Positions 16,482 through 25,433 of a stretch of DNA of 64,000 nt are shown piece after piece. A model generated the notes under the pieces. That model ran no database searches and was not told where the DNA came from. It saw only the letters and a program-made list of their open reading frames with translations. The position numbers and the translations under genes are program-made. The first letter of the stretch is position 1. The number at the start of each line of letters is the position of its first letter. The stretch comes from CAYWWM01 sp965198025. Lineage in GTDB: Bacteria > Acidobacteriota > Terriglobia > 2-12-FULL-54-10. Location: contig OZ240237.1 in assembly GCA_965198025.1 (NCBI GenBank), positions 1,612,001 through 1,676,000 on the forward strand, in the 5' to 3' direction.

Positions 16482-18374
16482 ATGAACCAGCGATCTCGCC
16501 GCTTTTTGGAGGAACTGCAGGAGCGCGTGTTCGTGTGCGACGGCGCGATGGGCACGATGCTCTACGCGAAGGGGATTCCGATTACGAGCTGCTTCGAGGA
16601 AATGAATCTCTCCATGCCGTCTCTGGTGAAGGAGATCCACGAAGGGTACCGCAAAGCGGGGGCGGAAATTCTGGAGGCAAACACGTTCGGCGCCAACGTG
16701 CGGCGGCTGGCCGGCTATGGTCTGGAGGAAAAATGCGCGGAAATCAACCGGGCCGGCGTGCGGCTGGCGCGGGAGTCGGGAGGAGAGGACGTGCTGGTGG
16801 CAGCGGCGGTGGGGCCACTGGGAGCGCGGCTGAAACCGCTCGGTCCGTTGACCGCCGCCGAGGCACGGGAGTCATTCTCGGAACAGTTTGCCGCGCTCGC
16901 CGACGCCGGGGCGGACTTGATCCAGTTGGAAACCTTTTACGATCTTGAAGAAGTTCAGGAGGCGATGGCGGCTGCGCGGGCCGTGTGCGATCTTCCGATT
17001 CTGGCGCAGGTCACGATCGGCGATGACGGGAATATGCCGAGCGGCACGAGCCCGAAAGACTTTACCCGAAAACTGGCGGCGACTGGCGTGGACGCCATCG
17101 GGCTGAATTGCAGCGTGGGCCCGAAGGTGATGCTGGAGACCATCCAGCGCATGGCGCCGCTGTCGAGCGGACCGCTGACGGCGCAGCCGAACGCGGGCCT
17201 GCCAATGAACATCGGCGGGCGGAACATCTATCTCTGTTCGCCGGAATACATGGCGGGTTACGTGGCGCACTTCATCCGGCACGGCGTGAAGCTGGTGGGC
17301 GGCTGCTGCGGAACGACGCCGGAGTATATCCGGGCCCTGCGGGATGCGGTGCACGCTGCGCAACCTCCTCGGCCGCGTGTTGCCGTGGGCAACGTGGTTG
17401 AGCCGGCTCCAGCAGCGGCGGAGGTGCTCGAACCGGTCCTGCTGGCGGAACGGTCGCGCCTGGCGCGCAAGCTGACGCAGGGCGAATTTGTGGTGCTAGC
17501 GGAGATTCCTCCGTCGCGCGGGTGCGACCCTTCGAAAGAAATCGAAGGCGCGCGCTACCTGGCCGCAAGCGGAATTGACGCTGCTTACGTTCCCGAGGTA
17601 GAGCGCGCCAGCGGGCGCATGAGCGCACAGGCGCTAGCGCAATTGATCCAAAGCCAAGCCGGGATTGAAACCGTCCTACAGTACAGTTGCCGTGATCGGA
17701 ACGTCGTGGGCATTCAGGCGGACCTGCTCGGGGCCTACGCGCTCGGGCTGCGGAACGTGGTGCTGCTGACGGGTGAGCTGCCGACCGGCGATTTCCCCGA
17801 CGCGACAGCCGTGTTCGACGTGGATTCCATCGGGCTGACCAAGATTGTGGCCAACCTGAATCGGGGACTTGACATCGGGGGGAATTTTCTCGGAAACCAG
17901 ACCGGATTTCTGATTGCGATTCTGGGAAACCCGACGGCGGCCGACATGGACCAGGAGTGGGAGAGGCTGGAAACCAAAGTGCGGCTGGGCGCCGATTGCA
18001 TCGTTACGCTTCCGGTGTTCGATCTTGACAAGCTCGACCGCTTCCTGGAGAGAACGCGCCCGTGGGGATTGCCGGTAATTGCGGGTGTGTATCCTTTGAC
18101 GAGCTATCGCAATGCCGAATTCCTGGTCAACGAGTCGCAGGTCGGCATCCCGGAAGCGATTCTCGACCGCATGCGGGCGGTAGAGTCCGGCGAGGCGGCC
18201 CGGTCGGAAGGCATTCGAATCGCGCAGAAATTGGTGACCTCGCTACGCAGCCGAGTGCAGGGGGTCCGCATCACGGCTCCGCTCGGCCGGTATGGCACGG
18301 TAGTGGAGGTGTTACAGGCGCTCAGCTCGCCGATCGGGCAGACGGCTTCCGGCAACGGGAATGGTCCCCAATGA
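16482..18374 (+). CDS. Bifunctional homocysteine S-methyltransferase / methylenetetrahydrofolate reductase
   Basis: 630 aa fusion of two methionine-pathway enzymes, as in Bacillus YitJ. Residues 1 to about 300 are a homocysteine methyltransferase domain: VFVCDGAMGTMLYAKG, ANTFGANVRRL, LNCSVGP (zinc Cys) and KLVGGCCGTTPEYIRAL (the other two zinc Cys). Residues about 330-620 are a MetF-like reductase barrel: FVVLAEIPPSRGCDP, RNVVLLTGELPTGDFP, GADCIVTLPVFDLDKLDRFLE, PVIAGVYPLTSYRNAEFL. The reductase half makes 5-methyl-THF; the first half would transfer a methyl group to homocysteine. No S-box or cobalamin riboswitch is seen in the 84 bp leader. Confidence 0.9.
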   Translation: MNQRSRRFLEELQERVFVCDGAMGTMLYAKGIPITSCFEEMNLSMPSLVKEIHEGYRKAGAEILEANTFGANVRRLAGYGLEEKCAEINRAGVRLARESGGEDVLVAAAVGPLGARLKPLGPLTAAEARESFSEQFAALADAGADLIQLETFYDLEEVQEAMAAARAVCDLPILAQVTIGDDGNMPSGTSPKDFTRKLAATGVDAIGLNCSVGPKVMLETIQRMAPLSSGPLTAQPNAGLPMNIGGRNIYLCSPEYMAGYVAHFIRHGVKLVGGCCGTTPEYIRALRDAVHAAQPPRPRVAVGNVVEPAPAAAEVLEPVLLAERSRLARKLTQGEFVVLAEIPPSRGCDPSKEIEGARYLAASGIDAAYVPEVERASGRMSAQALAQLIQSQAGIETVLQYSCRDRNVVGIQADLLGAYALGLRNVVLLTGELPTGDFPDATAVFDVDSIGLTKIVANLNRGLDIGGNFLGNQTGFLIAILGNPTAADMDQEWERLETKVRLGADCIVTLPVFDLDKLDRFLERTRPWGLPVIAGVYPLTSYRNAEFLVNESQVGIPEAILDRMRAVESGEAARSEGIRIAQKLVTSLRSRVQGVRITAPLGRYGTVVEVLQALSSPIGQTASGNGNGPQ

Positions 18375-18426
18375 CCCGGCAGAATCAGGTAGAATCGGAG
18401 AAACGACCAGGAAGGGAGAGGAGACC

Positions 18427-20020
18427 ATGAAAGCACTCGGCATGTGTGCGGGACTAGCGGTCATTCTTTCGCTGGCGGCATTCGAAGCGTGGAGCGAGAC
18501 CATTTCGGGCACAGTGAAAGATCCATCAGGCCAGCCATTTCGTGGGGCATTCGTTTCCGCGCAGAATACTGAGACCAAGATCACGACGATCGTGCTGTCG
18601 GGCCGGCAGGGGCGCTACCGGTTGGAGGATCTCCCGGTCGGCAAGTACGATGTTTTCACGAAGGCAACCGGATTGAAGAGCGATCTGCGCAGCAATGTTT
18701 CCGTTGGCGCAACAGGTACAGTTTCCATAAATTTCGATCTGCAAACGGACCTGGTGCGCTGGAGCGATCTGTCTCTGCATCAACTGTGGGAGCTGCTGCC
18801 AGCGGGCCGAGGGAAGGACCTCTTGCAACGGCAATGCTCCGCCTGCCACGGCCTGCAAACCCGCATGGCCGCGACGCGACGCGACGAAGCCGGCTGGCGG
18901 CGGGCCATTGACTACATGCTGGAATCGGAACGACCACGCCTGGGAACCCGCATCAGTGACGAGGACGCCGCCGAACTGGTTTCCTACCTGACGCAGACCT
19001 TCGGCGTGGATTCGATCCTGCCGCGCTCACCAACCGAGTTGCCGGAGTACCAACCAACCGTGCGCTCGTTCAGTGACGAAGCGATGAACATCGTTTACGT
19101 CGAATACGAGATGCCCGGACCGAACCGCCATCCCTTCAGCGCGGCGCCGGACCAGGACGGCTACCTGTGGTTGCCGTACTTCGGGGCGGCCAACGCCATC
19201 GGAAGGCTCGACCCGGACACGGGCGAAATCGAAGAGTTCCCCGTGCCCCACGAAGGTACCGCTGGAATCCACACGGCGGTTGCCGCTCCGGATGGAAGCG
19301 TCTGGCTCGGAGAACAGGCTTCGAACAAGCTCGGCAGGTGGGACCCCGTCACGCGGACCGTCACGGAATACCCGGACCGCTACGAAGCCCGGCTTGGAAG
19401 GCTCCGAGGACGGCGGATCGAAGCATACCGTGCGAGTCGATCCTACGGGAATAGTCTGGGGGACCGCAGTGGGCGCCAACTTGACCGCGTTCGATCCGAG
19501 GACCAGAGAGTTCAGCCACTACACGGAAGTGGTCTCGCCTTACGGGATCGACATTGACAGCGACGGCAATCCCTGGTTCGCGGAATTCAGCCCTACCGGA
19601 GCATTTGGGAAGGTAAATGCGGAAACGGGTGAAGTGACCAAGTGGGAGCCGCAAACCCAGGGAGGCTGGCCGCGACGGATTGAGATTGATTCGAAGGGAA
19701 TCGTCTGGGTGGCGCTGTATCGCGCAGGCAAGATCATCCGGTTTGACCCGCAAACGGAAGATATGAAGGAGTTCCAGTTGCCCGGCCCCGAGCCGACTCC
19801 GTACGCTCTGGGGATCGATCAGAACGATTACATCTGGTATTCCTCCGACCGCATGGACAGCATCGGGCGGCTCGATCCGAATACGGGCGAGGTGCTGGAG
19901 TTTCCGTATCCCTATTCCGAAAACATGATGAAGGAGTTCTTCCTCGATTCCGAGGGGCGGATGTGGTACGCTTCTCCGCCCAATAACCGAGTGGGGTATT
20001 TTGTGTATAGGGGGAATTGA
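18427..20020 (+). pseudogene. Frameshifted exported cytochrome c / streptogramin-lyase-like beta-propeller gene
   Basis: The original product would be about 530 aa: signal peptide (MKALGMCAGLAVILSLAAF), a carboxypeptidase-regulatory-like beta domain (TISGTVKDPSGQPFRGAFV, about residues 25-105), a heme c site CSACH at 137-141, then a six-bladed propeller like virginiamycin B lyase with repeats such as GYLWLPYF, GIVWVALYRAGKIIRFDP, DYIWYSSDRMDSIGRLDP. The first frame runs from the ATG at 18427 (strong purine-rich Shine-Dalgarno) and leaves the homology at about 19381-19385; the second frame continues it from KPGLEGSEDGG to the stop at 20018. One base gained or two lost explains this. It could be a sequencing error. 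Similar proteins are common in acidobacteria; their substrate is unknown. Confidence 0.75.
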
Positions 20021-20041
20021 AGCCGGCAGGGCGGCCTCTCG

Positions 20042-20305
20042 ATGCCAGACACTACAGACGCCAAACAGAAACCCGAGCTGACGTTCGAGAAGGGCATGGA
20101 GCGGCTCGAAGAGATCGTCCAGGAGCTCGAGCAGGGAGAGTTGCCGCTGGAGCGCTCGCTGGAATTGTTCGAAGAAGGGATGAAACTCTCCGGCAATTGC
20201 CGCAAACAGCTCGAAGAGGCCGAGAACAAGGTGGAAATCCTGGTCAAGCGGGCGGGCAAGATCGTCGCAGAGCCGTTTGGGACGGAAGCGGATCCTGTCT
20301 CGTAG
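20042..20305 (+). CDS. xseB: Exodeoxyribonuclease VII small subunit
   Basis: 87 aa, all-helical small subunit that binds in several copies to XseA to degrade single-stranded DNA. Family core: LTFEKGMERLEEIVQELEQGELPLERSLELFEEGMKL, then a Leu/Glu heptad. It lies directly before ispA, the usual xseB-ispA order, but xseA is not upstream as it often is. Confidence 0.92.
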   Translation: MPDTTDAKQKPELTFEKGMERLEEIVQELEQGELPLERSLELFEEGMKLSGNCRKQLEEAENKVEILVKRAGKIVAEPFGTEADPVS

Positions 20306-20413
20306 CACAGTCCCGGCGGGACCGCTATCCAATGCGTTGCGAGCGCACAACCCTTAGCCGATTGTGTTCGATGAAATACCAGACTACGTGCCACTGAGTT
20401 ACCCTACCGATCC

Positions 20414-21301
20414 GTGTCCCTCCAAGCCAATTTAGAAGAACAGCGAAAGCGCATCGACCAGGAGCTCGAACTTCTGACGCCGCCAGAAACGGAGCCTCCG
20501 ATCACGCTGCACCGGGCGATGCGATACAGCCTGTTTGCGGGCGGAAAGCGGCTCCGTCCAGTCTTCTGTCTGGAGGCGGCAAGACTGATTGCGCCGGAGC
20601 CGGGTCCTGACCTGGAGAGGATTAGCTGCACGCTGGAGTTGATTCACACCTATTCTCTGATCCATGACGATCTGCCTGCGCTCGACAATGACGACTACCG
20701 GAGGGGAAAGCTGACCTGCCACAAAATGTTCGGCGAGGCGATGGCGATCCTGGCAGGCGACGCCCTGCTGACACTGGCATTCCAGGTGCTGGCAAACCTT
20801 CCCAGGACGGACACGGCTGTGCGGTCCGAGCTGGTGGCGGAGCTTTCCAGCGCCGCAGGGACCGTGAAAGGCATGATCGGCGGGCAAGTGGCCGACCTCG
20901 AAGCCGTGAGCGGGCAGGTCGCGCCCGAAACCCTGGAGTACATCCACCGTTCGAAGACTGGCGCGTTGTTCACCGCTTCGGTGCGACTGGGCGCCATCGG
21001 AGCCGGGGCCAGCCCGGAGCAGTTGGCGGCGATCACTTGCTTCGGCGAGAGTGCTGGCCTGGCGTTCCAGATTGAGGACGATATTCTGGACGTCGAAAGC
21101 TCCACCGAAAGCCTGGGCAAGACCGCCGGAAAAGATGTATTGCAGAAGAAAGTCACCTACCCGGCCTTGCACGGCCTGGAACGATCCAAGAAAATGGCCG
21201 CCGATTATGTCCGACAGGCAAAGATGGCGCTCAAACCGTTTGGGAAGCGGGCGGACGGGTTAAACGAACTGGCGGAATTTCTGGTGTCCCGGAAGGCATG
21301 A
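20414..21301 (+). CDS. ispA: Polyprenyl (farnesyl/geranylgeranyl) diphosphate synthase
   Basis: 295 aa trans-prenyltransferase that condenses IPP with allylic diphosphates to make C15-C20 chains for quinones and undecaprenyl phosphate. First Asp-rich motif HDDLPALDNDDYRRG near residues 80-94, second FQIEDDILD near 218-226, plus FAGGKRLRP at 37-45. It starts with GTG at 20414. The chain-length residue cannot be judged reliably by eye. The usual neighbour dxs is not between it and tlyA. Confidence 0.9.
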   Translation: MSLQANLEEQRKRIDQELELLTPPETEPPITLHRAMRYSLFAGGKRLRPVFCLEAARLIAPEPGPDLERISCTLELIHTYSLIHDDLPALDNDDYRRGKLTCHKMFGEAMAILAGDALLTLAFQVLANLPRTDTAVRSELVAELSSAAGTVKGMIGGQVADLEAVSGQVAPETLEYIHRSKTGALFTASVRLGAIGAGASPEQLAAITCFGESAGLAFQIEDDILDVESSTESLGKTAGKDVLQKKVTYPALHGLERSKKMAADYVRQAKMALKPFGKRADGLNELAEFLVSRKA

Positions 21302-21311
21302 GCTTTTGAGA

Positions 21312-22088
21312 ATGGGGGAAACCGGCAAATCGTCCGCCGCCTCAGCTGCAGCCCGGAAAGTGCGGCTGGACCGGCTGCTGTTGGAACGTGAGCTCGTGGA
21401 AACCCGGCAGAAAGCCCAAGCATTGATCATGGCCGGAAAGGTGCTTGTCGAAGGCAAGAAGATCGAAAAGGCCGGAGCCATGGTACTGACAGATTCTGTC
21501 GTCGAAGTTCAGGAATCACCTCGGTACGTGGGCCGCGGCGGCTTGAAACTCGAAGCTGCTCTCGATCGGTTCGAGTGGGAAGTGAGCGGAAAAGTCTTCC
21601 TCGATATCGGGTCTTCGACGGGCGGTTTTGTGGATTGCCTGTTGCAGCGCGGCGCAGAACGCGTTCATGCGGTGGACGTCGGCGGCGGGCAGTTGCACTG
21701 GAAACTGCGGCAGGACTCGCGCATGCGGCTGCACGAAGGCGTGAACGCACGCTACCTACGCTGGAGACAGATCGGCGAAACCGTGGACGCTATTACGGTG
21801 GATGTTTCCTTTATTTCCGCTACTATGATTCTCCCGCTGCTGGTGCAGTTCGCCAGGCCGGGGACTCAGCTGCTGGTGCTCGTGAAACCGCAATTCGAGG
21901 TCGGCAAGGGAGAGGTAGGAAAGGGCGGCATTGTGCGCGATGCCAGCAAACAGGCGGCCGCGGTGACCAAGGTGCGCCAGCACGCCGCCGGGTTGGGCTT
22001 CGAGAACTTGAAGGAATTTCCCTGCCCTGTGTTGGGAGCAGAAGGTAATCAGGAGTTTTTTTTGAGCGGTACGTTCGCCGGCCAATAG
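21312..22088 (+). CDS. tlyA: TlyA-family rRNA 2'-O-methyltransferase (S4 plus FtsJ domains)
   Basis: 258 aa with an N-terminal S4 RNA-binding domain (VRLDRLLLERELVETRQKAQALIMAGKVLVEG) and a Rossmann methyltransferase domain beginning YVGRGGLKLEAAL and VFLDIGSSTGGFVDCLLQRGAERVHAVDVG. VDVSFISATMILP and LVKPQFEVGK carry the Asp and Lys of the FtsJ catalytic tetrad. Members methylate ribosomal RNA at C1409/C1920 and were first named haemolysins. I prefer ATG 21312; a TTG at 21306 is also in frame. Confidence 0.9.
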   Translation: MGETGKSSAASAAARKVRLDRLLLERELVETRQKAQALIMAGKVLVEGKKIEKAGAMVLTDSVVEVQESPRYVGRGGLKLEAALDRFEWEVSGKVFLDIGSSTGGFVDCLLQRGAERVHAVDVGGGQLHWKLRQDSRMRLHEGVNARYLRWRQIGETVDAITVDVSFISATMILPLLVQFARPGTQLLVLVKPQFEVGKGEVGKGGIVRDASKQAAAVTKVRQHAAGLGFENLKEFPCPVLGAEGNQEFFLSGTFAGQ

Positions 22089-22116
22089 GCTCTCGTGCCC
22101 CGCAAAGAGTTCATCC

Positions 22117-23004
22117 ATGGCAATCCGGTCCATCGGCATCATCTCCAAACCACGCAGGAAGGCTCTCGATCCGATCCTGCCGACTTTGCTGACCTGGCTG
22201 GAACAGAAGAAGATTCAGCCCCTGCTAGATGAGGAAACCGCTTCCGCACTCTCCTCGAAGGAACAGGCTGCCGCCGTGACCGTGCTGCCGCGGGAAGAAT
22301 TGCCATCCAAGAGCGATCTGATTCTGGTGATGGGCGGGGACGGGACCTTGCTGGCCGCTGCGCGGGGTGCACATGGATGCGACGTACCGATTCTGGCGGT
22401 GAACCTCGGGAGTCTCGGGTTTCTGACGGCTGTAACGGTCGAAGAGCTCTACAACAGCCTGGAAGTAGTCCTTAAAGGACAACATCAACTTGAATACCGC
22501 AAAATGCTGCAAATACAGATGTTTCGAAAAGGAGATCTCGTCGAAACATACCACGCTTTGAACGACGCGGTGCTCAACAAGGGAGCGATTTCGCGGATGC
22601 TGGACTTTGAAGCGTACGTGGACGGGCAGTTTCTGACGCAGATCCAGGCCGACGGAGTGATCGTTTCGACGCCCACCGGCTCGACCGCCTATTCACTTGC
22701 CGCCGGAGGACCGATCGTGCACCCGTCCGTAGAAGCTTTCCTGGTAACCCCGATCTGCCCGCACACGCTGACCAACCGACCCGTGATCGTCCCGGACCGC
22801 TCCCGGATCGAAATCGTAGTCAAGACAGAAGCCGAATCGGTGTTCCTGACGGTTGACGGGCAGGTCGGCCACGACCTGCACCACGCAGACAGGATCGTGT
22901 GCGAACTCTCCCCGAGTCGAATCGGGCTGATCCGGCCTCCGCACAAGGGGTTCTTTGATGTCCTCCGGAACAAGCTGAAGTGGGGAGAACGAGGCGAACG
23001 GTAG
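22117..23004 (+). CDS. nadK: NAD kinase
   Basis: 295 aa enzyme that phosphorylates NAD to NADP. It has the GGDGT motif (VMGGDGTLLAAARG, about residues 72-85), NLGSLGFLT near 98-106, and TPTGSTAYSLAAGGPIVHPSV near 186-206, all diagnostic. It is the last gene of the xseB-ispA-tlyA-nadK run and is followed by a strong intrinsic terminator 97 bases after the stop. Confidence 0.95.
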   Translation: MAIRSIGIISKPRRKALDPILPTLLTWLEQKKIQPLLDEETASALSSKEQAAAVTVLPREELPSKSDLILVMGGDGTLLAAARGAHGCDVPILAVNLGSLGFLTAVTVEELYNSLEVVLKGQHQLEYRKMLQIQMFRKGDLVETYHALNDAVLNKGAISRMLDFEAYVDGQFLTQIQADGVIVSTPTGSTAYSLAAGGPIVHPSVEAFLVTPICPHTLTNRPVIVPDRSRIEIVVKTEAESVFLTVDGQVGHDLHHADRIVCELSPSRIGLIRPPHKGFFDVLRNKLKWGERGER

Positions 23005-23100
23005 GACCCCCATTCACTCTTTTTCAGGTTTTTTCCATTTGTGCGAATTTTTGCAACCATTCGCAAGCAATACTCGTCTATCTGTACATCCCCGTTACTA

Positions 23101-23143
23101 GGCGGGCGCTCACCCCAGCCCGATTTATAGCGCCCGCCTTTTT
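23101..23143 (+). terminator. Intrinsic terminator after nadK
   Basis: Perfect 10 bp stem GGCGGGCGCT (23101-23110) / AGCGCCCGCC (23129-23138) followed by TTTTT at 23139-23143. Its position after nadK and before the opposite-strand holA fits the end of the operon. Confidence 0.85.
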
Positions 23144-23548
23144 CGTGTCCCCAGGAAAGTCTAAAGTAAGGTTCAGGGTATGGGAAGAGGTGAGGTGCGC
23201 TTTTTGGGCTAGCGACAATACCTCTTTCAAATGGAAGAATTACGGAGAAATTGCATGCCTTGGGAAGAGAATGCTGTCCGGAAGAACGGCGTCGCTCAGG
23301 CGGGCCCGCCGATTCCAGTTGGCGGGTCTGGAACTTTTTCTCCCGGACAGTCCGCCTTTTGAAGGGCGATTTGTGCACCAGACTTTGTATATCCCTATCA
23401 GTTATTTGTACATATGCAGATAAATGGGCTGCTCTGGGAAGACAGGGCGTGCTTTTGCCGCAACCACTGCGCGATATCCCGCAATGGGCAGACTCCACAG
23501 ATTGCAGACAGATTGCAGAGATATACGGGACCCCCGGCTCAGTATGAC
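23144..23548. other. Noncoding spacer between convergent nadK and holA
   Basis: About 400 bases without a convincing gene. It holds a second GC-rich hairpin, GGGCCCGCC (23302-23310) with GGCGGGTCT (23321-23329, two wobble pairs), followed by TTTTT, which may be a second terminator or the 3' end of a small RNA. Nothing else was recognised. Confidence 0.4.
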
Positions 23549-24730
23549 TTACGGGGACTGCGTCAGAGGGGCGGAAGGACGAGAGAGGTTCAGAAGCTGT
23601 AGGATAAATCGTTCCAAAATGATACGGTCGCTGGGAGGACTGGAGCGGAGGGCGATTTCGGCGTCGTAGGCGGCTTGGAGCGCGCTCAGAAGGCTGCGGC
23701 CTTTGATTCGCCACGCTTGGGCGATCAGGGACGGCAGCACGCCCTGCGGGGCCGGGAGTCGTGCGGACCACAGAGTATTCGAAGCCTTCCGGGAGTCGCG
23801 CACTTTCTTTTCCCGCAGCAGGATCAACTGGCGCAAGTAGCGTGTGACTTCGAGCAGGACCAGCGGAGCATAGCGGCCGCTGCGCTCGACCTCGGCGAGG
23901 GCTTCGAGCGCTTTTCTGGGGTCACCCGAACCCAGGGCTTCGACCAGGGGCTGGCTCGCTCCGGACGCGAGACCCGTACTGAGGCGGGTGACGTCTTCGA
24001 CCTCGATTCGAAGCGCTTTCGACCGGGGCGGCTTCGTGCGGGAAACGCTGAGCTTCTCGATCTCCATGCGGATGCGGCCCATGTTGCGGTCAAAGGCGGT
24101 AACGAGCAGTTCGGCGGCGTCAGGAGAGATGGCGCAACCGCAGGCGGCGGCCTCCTGGCGGACCAACTCCAGGGCGTCGCCGAAGCCGGGAGCGGCAAGC
24201 AAAACCACGTCGCAGATGGCGCCGATGGCCTCCAAACGCGACTGGACTTTCTCGCGCTCGCGCCAGTCGTCGGAATCGAGGTCCACGTCCATCATTTCCA
24301 AGACCAGGATGGCGTCCGGGCTGGGGTCGCAGAAATAGGCGGACAAGTCCTCCGGCTTCTCAGCAAGCTTCAGGGACTTGGCGGACCGCGGCGGCGAGGA
24401 CGCCGACTTGCCGCGACGGCGGGAGGCGGTTTTTCCCTTCCCGCCACGCTGCGAGGACAGACCCTGCGCATTGCGGACGACCAGTAGACGGCGCGGGGCC
24501 AACAGGCTGGGTTCACGGGCGGCGTCGAGAACGCGGAGGAGTGAATCGCTGCGCAGGTCGTATTCGGAAATGGCCATCTGAACCTGGGTCGAATCGTCGG
24601 CGCCAATGGCGTGGCGCAGAGCCGCAAGCAGGCGGTCGCGCCAGTAGATTTCCTGCCCCAGGAGAATGTAACCAGGGGAGAGCTTGCCGGATTGGATGGC
24701 TTCGAGCGCGCGGGAGGGTGGAAGACGCAT
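23549..24730 (-). CDS. holA: DNA polymerase III subunit delta
   Basis: 393 aa clamp-loader subunit that opens the sliding clamp. The fold is recognisable from the N-terminal YILLGQEIYWRDRLLAALRHA, the LLVVRNAQGL strand, and the helical C-terminal half with LVEALGSGDPRKALEALAEV and GRYAPLVLLEVTRYLRQLILLRE. Residues 91-122 form an odd Lys/Arg/Ser-rich insert (GGKGKTASRRRGKSASSPPR). The start overlaps the lptE stop by one base; lptE-holA pairs are common. Confidence 0.88.
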   Translation of the reverse strand: MRLPPSRALEAIQSGKLSPGYILLGQEIYWRDRLLAALRHAIGADDSTQVQMAISEYDLRSDSLLRVLDAAREPSLLAPRRLLVVRNAQGLSSQRGGKGKTASRRRGKSASSPPRSAKSLKLAEKPEDLSAYFCDPSPDAILVLEMMDVDLDSDDWREREKVQSRLEAIGAICDVVLLAAPGFGDALELVRQEAAACGCAISPDAAELLVTAFDRNMGRIRMEIEKLSVSRTKPPRSKALRIEVEDVTRLSTGLASGASQPLVEALGSGDPRKALEALAEVERSGRYAPLVLLEVTRYLRQLILLREKKVRDSRKASNTLWSARLPAPQGVLPSLIAQAWRIKGRSLLSALQAAYDAEIALRSSPPSDRIILERFILQLLNLSRPSAPLTQSP

Positions 24731-25269
24731 CAGAAGTTTCCGATTAGTGTGGAAACGAGGCTCGAGGCGACCTGGCGGCTGAGGCGCTCGACCGCGGCCT
24801 GGTCCTCGCCAAAGTAGGTTGCTGAGTCTGAGCTGATCTGGTAGGGCTCGCGGAAGACCAGGTCGTTGGCCTCGTAAAGTGTCTGGCGCGTGGCGGAGTC
24901 CTGGACGGTGACACGCATGGCAACTGTAATCAGAACTTCGGAGGTGCGGCCGGAGTTTGGATCGAAAACGATCGGGCTTGAATAGATCGACGTGACTACA
25001 CCGTTCATGACAGCGTCGCTGCCTGCTTCAGAGGACTGCACGCGGTAGGACGTGCGCGAGAGCATCTCCCGGATGACGGCTGTCGTGAGGGTTTCCTCGA
25101 TCCTAAAACGGAAGGTTTCGTTCCGGAAGGTCGGCACGGCGATGGTGCGGACGGACGGGGGCAGGCTCGGGGCAGCACGGTTGGCCATGCGGTAGCCGCA
25201 AGCGGGCAGAATGAGGACAACAAGGAAGAGGAGAATCGGAATCACGCGGCAATGGGTGACTGTCGACAT
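24730..25269 (-). CDS. lptE: LptE-family LPS-assembly outer-membrane lipoprotein
   Basis: 179 aa lipoprotein that plugs the LptD barrel for lipopolysaccharide insertion. From the ATG at 25269 there is a signal peptide with lipobox LPAC (LVVLILPACGYRMA), then the family text VRTIAVPTFRNETFRFRIEETLTTAVIREMLSRTSYRV and a C-terminal helix with AVERLSRQVASSLVSTLIGNF. A longer in-frame start at 25353 would place 28 extra residues before the signal peptide, so I reject it. It points to an LPS-bearing outer membrane. Confidence 0.85.
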   Translation of the reverse strand: MSTVTHCRVIPILLFLVVLILPACGYRMANRAAPSLPPSVRTIAVPTFRNETFRFRIEETLTTAVIREMLSRTSYRVQSSEAGSDAVMNGVVTSIYSSPIVFDPNSGRTSEVLITVAMRVTVQDSATRQTLYEANDLVFREPYQISSDSATYFGEDQAAVERLSRQVASSLVSTLIGNF

Positions 25270-25433
25270 CTTTACGTATTCTTGTCGCTCATGGCTGCCT
25301 GGAAAGAATACGCCACGGGCTACAGGCTCCGGGTTGATGTTCCAAACAGACACTGGTTACCATGTGGGTCAGTCCTGGTTTCCATCAAACCGTTCCACTC
25401 CTTATAATATGCGACTATCCGACCGAATGGACC

